Assembly (NCBI GenBank): GCA_036320915.1
Contig: JAXBDG010000006.1
Coordinates: 1,240,001-1,304,000, forward strand
Length of the DNA: 64,000 nt
Reading direction: 5' to 3'
Source of the DNA: Linnemannia elongata
Taxonomy: Eukaryota > Mortierellomycota > Mortierellomycetes > Mortierellales > Mortierellaceae
Below the pieces are notes generated by a model, which was not told where the DNA came from, did not search any database, and saw only the letters and a program-made list of their open reading frames with translations. The position numbers and the translations under genes are program-made. Each line of letters starts with the position of its first letter. The first letter of the stretch is position 1. Shown here in pieces: positions 1 to 10,500 of the stretch.

Positions 1-3000
1 GGATCACACCCAATGAGACGCGTCGAAATATTGCAGATCGGGAATGTAATCGATGATGAACGCCTCTGGGCAGCCGTCCTCGCTGTCGCTTTCGTCTCTG
101 GTAACTTTGAAAATATTAACGATACAACGCTTCGTTTTTTTTTATTTGGCGTTATTGTAATTCTCCAAACTTCCCACGCACACCAGATATCATCCCGCCA
201 ATCATACCCCTTTTTCTTATACTGTTGTTGTCACCTCGGCTTTAACTCACACCATGGACTCTCTATAACACCCCTATTCTACCTCCTAGGTCTAACCCTT
301 GTCTGGTCCTGGTCCGAGCTCATGCTGTTTCTGAAACTTCGGCAAGAGTTCCTCTTTCGGTCTGCCTCCCGTTACTCCTCCCGCGTCGTCCTCCTGCAGA
401 ACCTCCCCGAAGACTTGCGGACCGTCGAATCCCTCAAACAGCTCTTTGCTACTGCTCCTGGCGGAGGGGTCGAACATGTCTATCTCGTTAGAGATGTCTC
501 TCGGCTCGAAAAGGCGGTCAAGCAGCGGCAGGTGGTTCTGGACAAGTTGGAAGAGACAGAGTCAAAGTACATGAATGCTATTGCAAGAGCGTCGGCCATG
601 GTTTCCTTTACGACTTTGAATATGCGATCTCGGTCCTGGCTTGGTCGGTGTGTTGATAAGATCAAGACTTGTTTTGGGCTTGAGGGTACGAGCGTTGGTG
701 GGAGCGGTGGTAAGAATCCGGAAGAAGAGGATTATGTTGGACATCTCAAGTTGTATCAGCTCAGTGATGTGCCCAAGCTGTCGCTTGCGGACCTGTCCGG
801 TCCTACCGATATCGACAGTGCGCCTAGTGCCAGTGAGAGACGGTCTTCACAGACTCTTCAGCAACAAGGTACCACGCTCTCGAACGTCTCCAACTCGGGT
901 GGACTGGCGGTTCTGAAGTGGTATCAGAAACCAAGACGACCAAGACACTATGCCGGTATTCCTCTGCTCAGCAAGCGACAAGACTCTATCCGATACTACC
1001 GAGGAGAACTCTGTCGTCTGAACAAGGTTATTGAGCAAGAGTATGAGCAGCAAGCCAAAGCCCTGGCAGACGATCGCCAGGGGATCCGCCATCCTCATAC
1101 CCACCGACCTCAGAGTCGAGCAGGAAAGGGTCTGCATCCTGCCGCAAAAGGCACACCCGTTCAAGCTGGATCTGTCAATGGCCATGAGAGCGTTGTGATC
1201 TTGGATGATGTGGCCACTCCTCCCGAGACCGAAAAGGGCGGCTCTCCTACGAAGAGTGCTCGACCAGACCAAGTCGACACTCTCCCCGCCGCGTTTGTAT
1301 TGATGAGAACCCGTGCAGGTGCCAAGGCCATTGCATCTGGAACGATCGGACAAGACAAGATCCCCGTAAAGTCTCGCACACTGGGCATTCCCCCACGCGA
1401 CATCGAATGGCGCGTCCTCGGTCAGGCAACATCACGTCTTTCAAAGCTACTCAGACGCACAATGATTATCTCTGTCGGATCTCTGATGGTGGTTGGATGT
1501 GGGCTGGTTGTCTCTGCAATTGCGTCGATGGCGGTCTTCAAGGGGTGGAAAAGGGTCATTGAGGAAGAGGCTGAGGTCTTGGCGGGCCCTTCTGTTTATT
1601 TGCGGCAGGGTGTCCTTACCCCTTTGTTGCTTGCCTTTTTGATGTTTGCTGGGTCTTGGATCCTTAATGGTAACGTTGTCTCATTCGGTGTAGTAATATT
1701 CTGCGAACAACTTTTTTTTGTTTGTTGCTAACGTTCCGCTGTTTGTCATTTCTTATGAGAATAGAGTTGTGCCAGTACTGGGGACGCGTTTCAAAGGCGC
1801 AGACGGACTTGTTGACCCAGAGATGCTACTTTTACTTCCTGGTAAGTATCTTTAATTTCTTGTGGTCAGTGCTCATTTATCTCACGCTATTTCAAGTTCT
1901 CACAAATATTGACGCATCCCCTCTACTTCTTTTTCTTAGCTGGTCAATATGATCTTGGTGCATCCTATTGTGTCACTCTCCCTGTCGTGGCAAGAGTCCT
2001 CCTTCACCGAAGTCGACAGTCTGGCGAGTTTTCTGATCCATGCCATCCCTTCCTACTGCTCCTTCGCTTTCTCTTACATCCTCGCTGCAGGCCTGATGTT
2101 GCCTCTCCACCACATCCTCCAATTCTCTCGGCTTTGGGCAACTCTCCCTGCTCTCACCCTCTGGTCCGCGTTAGGTCCTCTCTCTTGGCGCAAGTCAAAC
2201 CGTCTGCACAAGTCCAAGAGCCATCGCGATCATACTGATACAAGTTCGGCGATTGCTGATGCTGCTGGGAAGGTCCCTGCTGTTTCATCAGCCGGTTCCA
2301 CTGAGTCGTCAAACTCGAACAGCTCGGCATCGTTCGAAGACAACTTCTCGCCAGCACCCACTCAGACTCCTCGTCAAGCCTATCAAACGCGTCAACCACC
2401 TTTCTTCAACCTCCAGAACTTGTACCCACATCTAGTCCTGATGTTCACTATCTCGTTGGCATTGCTCCCTTTGGCACCGCTGCTGTTCTTGTTCTGGATC
2501 GTTGTTCTGATGTGTATGAACCTTTGTTACCGATACCTGGTCCTTCAGGTAGTGACGACCAAGAGTCAGTCTGGAGGACTACACTACCTCCAAGCGATCA
2601 AGTTCTTGCTTTTCCCGACGTTGGCTTGCCCGCCATTGCTGTTGACGGTGTATCTGGGTATCCGGCAGGCTTGGATCCAGGCTGGGTTCTCGGCGGTTCT
2701 GTTGGCGGCAGTTTTGATTGCGCGGGTGGTTATTGGGGTTCAGTTTGGGAAGCGAGAGGAGATGATGTTGACGAAAGTAGAGGCGTATCATTTGCAGCCC
2801 AAGATCTTACTGCTTCATTCTGGGAAGGCATCTGGTGCGGGTGGAAAATCTCGAGGAAAGGCGAGGGCGGTTGGAGGTGGAAGTCAGGATGCGGATGTTC
2901 ACCTGGGGCACCTGAGCCCTACTGTTCTAGGTCATGAGGCTGGATCGCTTGCTTCAGATGCTCGCGGGTTCTCGTCTGATAGCGATGGAGAGGGACCGTC

Positions 3001-4870
3001 GCCTTCTGATTTGGATGAGCGCGGGAAGGAGACAACTCCGCGCCGTAGGATGATCAAGAGGATGATCCAGCGGCCCACGACCATCATTGGACAGTACCGC
3101 AACTCGTTTGTCTCGACCATCTCTGGAGGCACCCGACCCAAGAGTGTGCCTGTGTTTGATCTTGAACGATACGAGAAGGAGATCTTGGGGATTGGGCATG
3201 ACCCTGATGCTGCGCCTGCTGGTTCTCGGCAAGGATCGTCAATTCAAGCAGTCGCGGCTTCTCCTTACCAGGGTCCGAATCATTCTCGACACTCAAGTCT
3301 TGCGAGGGCACAGACGGTTGGTCATGCTGCTGTTCATAATCGGACAGCTTCTTCTTCGACTGGCTTTGAACCTACTTTCAGCTTTGCTGATGGTACCGAG
3401 GACTCTGAGATGCATGACCTGTTCCCAAGTTACTCCAGTATGAGTCAGGGAGCTGGGCTTGAGGGATCTGTTCTCTCCAAGGCCGAAGAGGAGGAGGCTG
3501 AGAAAGAGGCCAAATACAGGGAGATCGTCAAGGCTCTTCGTCGCGCAAGTTCGGTTGCCTCTCGCAAGCAATTGGACGCACCTTTTGTCACAAGCAACAA
3601 CAGTGCCGCATCAGGAGCAGGAAATCAGCAACGTCGTGTTAGGATGGCTGGCGCTCCTGGATTCGCATCAACGTCCCTTGAGGCTGTGAACGAGACCAAG
3701 ACGACAAATCAATTCAACAAAAGAGCTACCAGCACCAACAATAAGGAACACTTCCGAAAGTCACTCCCCGCTTTACTCAACCCACGACCTTTGCACTACG
3801 CCAATAATCCTTACCTGCTCCATCAACGCAATATTGACGATGCTCTGTCAAGTGGCTCACTGTCGTCTGGTATCTCCAACTCTGGACTTCATACCGGTCG
3901 AGGTGCCCCACCATCGTTGCCGATGCTCTTGATCCATCGCGAGACGGTCGTCGCTGCCAAGGAATGGAGTCGGATCCAGGGGCTGTACCTGAACCCTGTC
4001 TTACAGGAGGCCAAGGCGAGGGTCTTTGTTTGGCTGCCGAGTCAGACGGAGCAGTCGTTCTGGGGCGCTTCACCTTCTTCTTGGAGCGGGATCCATGGAA
4101 ATGGAAATGAACAGCATCATCACCAGCAACAGCCTGCTGGGTCGTTCCCGGCGAGAACTTTGTCGTCGTTTGGGCACTGCAAGTATCATGCGGCGCGTCG
4201 GGTCCGTGAAACCAATGAGGTGAATGATTTGGCCGTCTCTGAAGCTTTTGGCGCAAGCGATGGGCCGTCGACTCTGACAATCGATATGAGTGACACAGCA
4301 GCTGGCGGATCCCACTCTGCCACAGCTCCAGTTCAAGGCCACTCAACATTCGAGCTTTCAACCTCGACCCTCATACAGACTCAAGGCGCATCAGAAAATC
4401 GCCAACAGCAGCAACAGCGTCACGAATGCACATGTCTAATCTACCAAGAGGTCCTAAAAGCCGTCGCTGACGCTGTAGCATTAGCAGACCAAGAGATCCG
4501 CGACCTTCGCATCGTCGGCCTCACCGTATGGCTCGACTCACGCCATGTGATCTGGGGCCAAGACAAGGAAGAAGATGGACGACTCGGAGATCGGGTTATG
4601 ATCTCGACCAGCCCCTCGATGGAGTTTGGAGGGCCTCAGCAGCGACAGGTGGGGGATGGGTTGCTGTCATGGTTGGAGGTTGGTGAGGATGTTGAGGGAG
4701 TGGAGGGGTTTGAAGGTGGAATTGGTGGGGAGATGCATTGTCGGGTTGGGAAGGGGGCGGCGGGGATTATTGGAGGATCGATGGGTGTGATTATGAGGCG
4801 TCCTGTTGGGTATTATGGGCGGTTGGTGGGCGATGGGGAGGAGGACGATATTTCGCGCGGGCTTCCTTAA
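1..4870 (+). CDS. CSC1/OSCA/TMEM63-type calcium-permeable channel (5' partial)
   Basis: Putative hyperosmolality- or stretch-gated cation channel of the CSC1/OSCA (DUF221, RSN1_7TM) family, expected in plasma or internal membranes. The 5' end lies outside the window; the ATG at 13 is internal. Exons are 1-100, 290-1669, 1765-1841 and 1940-4870; phases match at all three junctions and introns start GTAACT, GTAACG and GTAAGT. Family signs: a first helix ending DERLWAAVLAVAFVSG, then an RRM-like cytosolic segment (SRVVLLQNLPEDLR; later AAFVLMRTRAGAKAI and IPPRDIEWRVLG), then the 7TM block with QTDLLTQRCYFYF, AIPSYCSFAFSYILAAG, hydrophobic helices at 2430-2560 and CYRYLVLQVV. The C-terminal part from about 2780 is a roughly 700-residue Ser/Pro-rich tail. 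It contains a segment like the fungal C-terminal extension (LYLNPVLQEAKARVFVWLP, near 3985-4040) and a Cys/His patch near 4420. Family assignment is secure; the gating stimulus is inferred. Confidence 0.85.
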
Positions 4871-5435
4871 CTTTGCCTTAACTTTGCAGGTCGAAAAGTT
4901 AGATAAATGAACTTTTACCATAACAGCAAAAGACTTGTTATAACTTCAATGTGCAAAAGCAGTTGATCCACTTCCATGATTACTGGCAAGAATCATAAAA
5001 AAGGGCGGGTTCAAGAGCAGTTGACACTCCTCAAAGAGCAGAAAAACGACCGCTTGCCAGTCCTGCAAGTACTCGTTTTCTCCCCATCAGTATACAATCA
5101 TGTCCATATAAGACATAACAAGTGCTGATCTGATATGTTCAGATTGCATTTGCAGTAGTTGTTAAAACTTGTCACCTTGGTTGTAGAATTTAGTGCGGTA
5201 GTGATTCCCTCGCACTTTAGGTTGGGGGTAGTCGCAGTGCAGAGTTGCAGTGCAGAGTTACAGAAGGAAGCGGGCGAAGAGGAGGAAGGATATGTAGATC
5301 GAGTTAGAGGCGTTGGTTGAAATGAGACCAAAGGAGGCTCTCTCAATTCATTTTTTCCGAGTACTGGAGTACAAGACAAGGCTCATGATATAACCTTGCT
5401 AGGGATGCAAACTAGCCTACTCTGTAACTATCTAT
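4871..5435. other. Convergent intergenic region
   Basis: Lies between the 3' end of the channel gene (+) and the 3' end of the small secreted protein gene (-). It is AT-rich. A short open frame exists on the minus strand at 5098-5379, but it has no recognisable domain and sits where a 3' UTR is expected, so it is not called as a gene. Confidence 0.5.
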
Positions 5436-6194
5436 CTAGAGAACCCAAGACAGAAAGGCTTGTTGGTTTTTGAACAGTTGTCGGTTCTTGAAGCAGGAGG
5501 TGGGGCCGCGGTGACCAGGTTCAGCGCGGGTGAAATCCTTGGGGAAGGTGAAGTAGTTGATGAAATCAGGGTCTTTGGTAATCTTAATTCTGCTTGCTAG
5601 CGTCTCTGCGTCTGCTACAAACACGGGCGTAATGACCTGGTAGGCAGAAACGTACAGTTGTGCAGTCTGTTCGGGGGTGGTAGCCGCGTCATCGTCCGAG
5701 GAAATTGTCAAATACACCCGAGCCAATTTGAGGTTGATGCCAGCGTCTTCGGACTGGGTGATGACGACGAGACTGAGAACCCAGTCCCTCAACGACGGGT
5801 CCTGGGCGTTATCAGGGGCGAGGTTACGGAGAGCGCGAGCGGTGTCGGAGTCCCCAAGCTGCTCACTGATGGTCTTTTCAAACTGAGTGAGAGAACCGTC
5901 GAGTTCAAGGGAGAACTGCTCGCTCTGCGTCAATGTGAAGCCGGGAAAGGTATCGATCTTCCTCACAAACAGATTAAGGTTCTGAATGAGCGCCTTGGGC
6001 TCCTGCGACGCAGGATTAAATTTAGCAGAGTTGGCCGCGAAGACTAGGACCGAGAAGGCAGCAGCGGCGTGGTTGCTAGGATTCGTAAAGACCTCAACGG
6101 GGCTCGCAGAGGGATCTGAGGTGTCTTTTCCAACAAAGATCGCTCCAGAGACAACGGCGTCAGCAGCCATCGCAGTCGTGGCTAGGTGAAACAT
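5436..6194 (-). CDS. Putative small secreted protein, unknown family
   Basis: The ORF of 252 aa starts at the ATG at 6194 and ends at the TAG at 5436-5438. I recognise no domain. After an Ala-rich start (ATTAMAADAVVSG) it is a mixed alpha-helical-looking protein with few cysteines and no obvious membrane segment after the N-terminus. A second ATG at 6310 opens the frame MLLIKTVVLLLS, a good signal-peptide core. If that exon ended after CTCTCAG and joined the CCACGACT after the CACCTAG at about 6182-6188, the result would be a textbook secretion signal (MLLIKTVVLLLSATTAMA). The intervening DNA has a CTAAC branch point and a TAG acceptor, but the donor reads GATATG instead of GTATG. A TATA-like element at 6377-6386 fits a start near 6310 better than 6194. 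Secretion is therefore an inference, and the true start is uncertain. Confidence 0.6.
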   Translation of the reverse strand: MFHLATTAMAADAVVSGAIFVGKDTSDPSASPVEVFTNPSNHAAAAFSVLVFAANSAKFNPASQEPKALIQNLNLFVRKIDTFPGFTLTQSEQFSLELDGSLTQFEKTISEQLGDSDTARALRNLAPDNAQDPSLRDWVLSLVVITQSEDAGINLKLARVYLTISSDDDAATTPEQTAQLYVSAYQVITPVFVADAETLASRIKITKDPDFINYFTFPKDFTRAEPGHRGPTSCFKNRQLFKNQQAFLSWVL

Positions 6195-6376
6195 AATGAC
6201 AAGCTTTTGGTTAGTTTCGCCTTGATGGGGATGAGTTTGAATGAGTTTGGGTTGGCATCGGCTTGGTCATATCCTGAGAGAAGAAGGACGACAGTCTTGA
6301 TGAGAAGCATTGGGGGTGTTATTTGTTGATTGATGAGAAGGGCGGATAATGGACAATTGTGGGGCCGAACAGCGTC

Positions 6377-6386
6377 ATATATATAA
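6377..6386 (-). promoter_or_regulatory. TATA-like element for the small secreted protein gene
   Basis: An alternating AT stretch followed by AA (TTATATATAT on the minus strand), about 70 bp upstream of the alternative ATG at 6310 and about 185 bp upstream of the ATG at 6194. Motif match only. Confidence 0.35.
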
Positions 6387-6573
6387 GAAAAAAAGCAGGA
6401 CTGAACACTTTCTCTTTTTTAGGGACAAAGGGCGGCATACTGTTCGTCCTGTTGTCGAGAAGCAACACAAGGCAACTGTCTGATTGACGAAAGTAGCAAC
6501 ACTTTTCCCTCAAACATAGGTCGGGTTAGTCCTTGCATTTCTATGCCTTAGGTAGCGGGAGGGAATGTAGGCG

Positions 6574-6575
<2 letters not shown>

Positions 6576-6611
<36 letters not shown>
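6576..6611. repeat. Poly(A) homopolymer, 36 nt
   Basis: Uninterrupted run of A. No recognisable retroposed body precedes it. Confidence 0.95.
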
Positions 6612-6614
<3 letters not shown>

Positions 6615-7504
6615 GAGAAAGCAGGGAAAGTAACCTGGGAATTAAAATATGGGTGCGAAATCGGGCAATATGTATTCACTCTATGTCACAGTAAGTTTCC
6701 TGATACAGTGCATTGCGAACCATTGCCATTTCAGTTACAATAGATTAGTGGCCAATGGTCGCGCAATGGATGCAATGTAAACGGCTATTAACAACTAGAT
6801 TTGGTTGTTCGAAATTTCACCCTTTTTTTGCATCGATGGAAACTTCATGCGCCTACAAACGACATCAAATAGAAACGAATGATGGCATATGCATACAGAA
6901 GCATTGATTGCGCAAGAGAGGCGGATATTGCAAGGTCGGCTTGACTCCTATCTTCTGCGACACTAAAGCTCTAGCAAGACAAGAGCAAGCAAGAAAAGAA
7001 CGTGTCTCAGTATTAACAAAGGATTAGCATGAATGGACAAGAAAAGTCTTTCGCATGAAGGCAAGGTTGTTCCTGTGGGAACTCTAGGAAAGAGATCTTG
7101 ATCTGCATGGTAGGCTGTGCAGTAGAGGGAGAGAGCGCGAGGGTGTCAGTGTTCGTTGAGTTATTTCTGAACTGGCGGTGCTCGTTGCTGACTTTCAGTC
7201 GTCTCCCTCTTCCCACTCATACCAATGCCATCCAACATGCGACTCTACTGAACAGAAACGTTGCAATTTCCAAAGCGAACGTGCAGTCTTTCCTAGACCA
7301 GCTGAGTTCGAGGACCCTTAAACCAATTTCCTTTTGCATTAGCGACACTTTGCTATCATATCATATCATATCATATCATTGATCGGTGATCATTGATGAA
7401 AGCGCGATTGTTTCGTATGTTCGTCTCCAAGGGATCAAGTAAGTACCCCCCTTGACTAAAACGCGTCCTGTCAAATGTTTATAAAGATTGAAAAAAAAAT
7501 GTGT

Positions 7505-10500
7505 CTATCGGGACTCGCCAGCCTGTTTCGCCAGCTTATAAAACAATGAGCTCTCATTCTGAAGCAGCACCTCGGGCGCATCAAACTCCACAACACGACC
7601 ATGGTCCAGCACTAGTATTTTATCCGAATCCATCACAGTCTTGATACGATGCGCAATCGTCAAAATCGTCCGCTCCTTGAACTCGGTCCGGATCGTCTTT
7701 TGGATCAACTCGTCCGTCTCAATATCCACCGCTGATGTCGCTTCGTCCAACACCAGGATCTTGGTCTTTCTCAGGAGTGCTCGTGCGAGGCAGATTAAGG
7801 ATCGCTGGCCGACTGAAAAGTTCTCGCCGTTCTGGGCCACTTGGAACAGCAGCCCGCCAGGCAATGCGGCGATTACAGGCTTGAGGTATGATCGCTCCAA
7901 CGCTTCCCACAGTTCTGCATCCTCGAGCTCTTCGAATGGATCAAGGTTCGCGCGGACAGTTCCGGCAAAGAGGACAGGCTCCTGAGGAATGATCGACAGG
8001 TTCTTGCGCAAGTCAGCCAGTCCGAGGGAGGAAATGTCGATATTGTCGATCACGATCTTGCCGCCGTCCAGTTGGTCCTCGTTGTGCGGCTCATCAGGCC
8101 CCTGATTGCTGTTCCTGCTAGTTGCTTTTGCCCACTCACTATTGGCGGCCTCGACCATCCTGAACAACGCCAACGTTAAACTTGACTTGCCGGCACCCGT
8201 CCGTCCAACGATACCAATCTTCTGCCCGCCCTCGACCCTGAACGAGATGCCCTTCAAGACCAGATCCATGCCCTCCCGGTACCTCGTTGAGTAGTCGACA
8301 AACTCAATTGTACCCTTCTGCGGCCAATGATGTTCCAATGCCCGACCCGCCTCGGAGTCATTCGCCGTCAGTCGTGGCGCCTCAGTCCTCATCTCTGAAT
8401 ACTCCTCAACTCGCTCAATAGCAATCAGATGCAGGTACATATCGCAGTAATGTCTCGTGAACCAGATCAGCGCCTGCGCGTTCGACATAGCAAAACTGAG
8501 CGCCAATCCAGCTGTCGCCGCATTAACCGACCCCTGTGGCAACAAGACAAACCAGAGCCCGGCCAACAGTGTTATCGACACATTGACCACCTGGACCTGA
8601 ATCTCCATCCATCGAATACAATATCCATAAGCTACAAACGCATTCCCATGGAGATCACACCACCTTGTGTTGGCCTTGACAAACCGCTCCTGAAGTCCCA
8701 TGGCTCGGATGGTCGAGACACCCGCAAGAGTCTCCTGGAAGTGCTGAAAGATGGGTGACTTCGTGACGCGGAAGAGGCGTTTGGCGGCTTGGGAGGAGTG
8801 GAGGTAGTACTTTTGGATGTAATAGTAGATGAAAGCGATGAAGGGGGATGCAACTAGGAATAGAGGGGTTGTGAAAGCCACGACGGTGAGAGAGGCGATG
8901 AGGGTGACACCTTGGAAGGTGATCTCGTATAGCTTTAAGGGTATCCGCTCATCGATTGATGCAAAGTCACTCGACGCGACATTGATGATCCGTCCCAGCC
9001 TACAATGAAACAGAAGTTGCCAGTTAGCAACCCAACTCAAAAATTCATTGCACGTCAAAAGAAGCAGGTATCAGCTTAAGAATGACTTACGGAGTGGTGT
9101 CAAAGAAGGAGGGAGGGAGGAGCATGATCCTGCTGATGAACCTTCGATGGAGGTACTCTGATGCTCGAATAAGTGCAACACCGAACGAGACCCAGTTGAG
9201 AACCATTCCCGTCACGATGCAGACCAGGGTCAAAAGGGCAAATACCGACAGGAAAAACTTGAGTGAGGGTGGGTTTTCTTGATCATCGGTCTCCTTGGAT
9301 TGATCTATCCAGTACTTGAGCCATAAAGAGGTGCAGACGTAACACATTTGCATGAGGACATGACAGAATACGATCAGAGCCGTGTACTTGTACGTCCTAT
9401 TAGGTGGTTAGGTAGTCGCAAAGAAAACACGAACATTTAGCAAACTGGCACGCGCAATGAACCATATTACCCAGTTTGCGAGAATGTAAGATGTGGAATG
9501 GACACTTACATGGCTCGCAGGTAGGTTAAAAACACTGACAACTTGAGCTCTCCGTGCTCGTAAGTCTCTGCTTTGATGATGCCAGCTTTCTTGTCCCTCT
9601 TGGTATCCTCCTTAGATTCGCTGCTTCTGGCATTGTCGCACTCCGGCGTTGTCGCTGTTGCTGTGTCGCCGCTAGCGCACGACTCGACCGGTTCTTGACT
9701 CTGCGTCTCTGAAATGCCCGACTCTGCTCTTGAAGAGGTACCAGAACCACCTTGGTCACGATGGGTAATCGCATACTCATTGATCAGCTGGCAAAAGGTT
9801 TTTCCGGCCGCCATGAGGTCTTCAAAGTGACCTGACTCTGCAATACAGCCATCTTTCAGCAGAATGATCTGATCGACTTCCTGAAGGTGGTGGATACCGT
9901 GCGTCACCAACAGTCTGGTCTTGTTGCGGAGCAAACCCTGCGGACCTATCAGTTCGTTCCAGAGATGCTGATCCACATGCGCATCGACGGCACTCAGAGG
10001 GTCGTCCAGCAGGTAGATGTCGGCATCATTGTAGGCAGCCCGAGCAAGAGAGACTCGCTGCTTCTGGCCACCCGAGAGATTGATACCGCGCTCACCAATC
10101 TCCGTTTGGTCGCCTGCTGGAAGCATAGAAAGATCGGGCTCCAATCCACTCGCAGCAATGATTCGATCGTAGCGTTCCTGGTCAAACTCCAATCCAAACA
10201 AGATGTTGTCGCGGAGAGTGGCGTTCAGGATCCAGCTTTGCTGAGGGACATAGGCAATCCTGCCGACAGTCTTGGCATATCCATGAAACTTATACATCTC
10301 TCCTATGAGAGCGCTCAGCAAGGACGATTTGCCTTGACCAACTCGTCCGACAATGGCCACCAGCGAGCCGCCCTTGACTGAGAGATTGATGTGCTGCAAG
10401 GTTGGGCGCTGAATGTCGGTTGATTCGCCGCCATTTAATCCATGAATTAAGGCCTGAGTTTCGTCTGCATCGTCCTGGTTCTCCAGACTTTCATCTCCAA

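Larger units (their letters stand above)
6195..7504. other. Intergenic region upstream of the secreted protein gene and downstream of the ABC transporter gene
   Basis: No gene recognised. It holds the TATA-like element and alternative first exon of the neighbouring minus-strand gene, the poly(A) run, and a short tandem array of the pentamer ATCAT near 7350-7380. The remainder near 7400-7504 is the expected 3' UTR of the transporter. Confidence 0.5.

Noticed and set aside
13..1731. A 572-codon frame from the ATG at 13 as the full channel N-terminus
   Set aside because: It reads through two introns; the segment 101-289 has no protein-like character, and in-phase splice sites remove it. The gene starts left of the window.
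5098..5379. Minus-strand 93-codon frame with several cysteines
   Set aside because: No signal peptide or known fold, no spacing for a promoter, and it sits in the expected 3' UTR of the gene at 5436-6194.
7345..7380. ATCAT tandem repeats as a possible CRISPR-like or regulatory array
   Set aside because: Simple pentamer microsatellite without spacers; no CRISPR is expected in a fungal nuclear genome.
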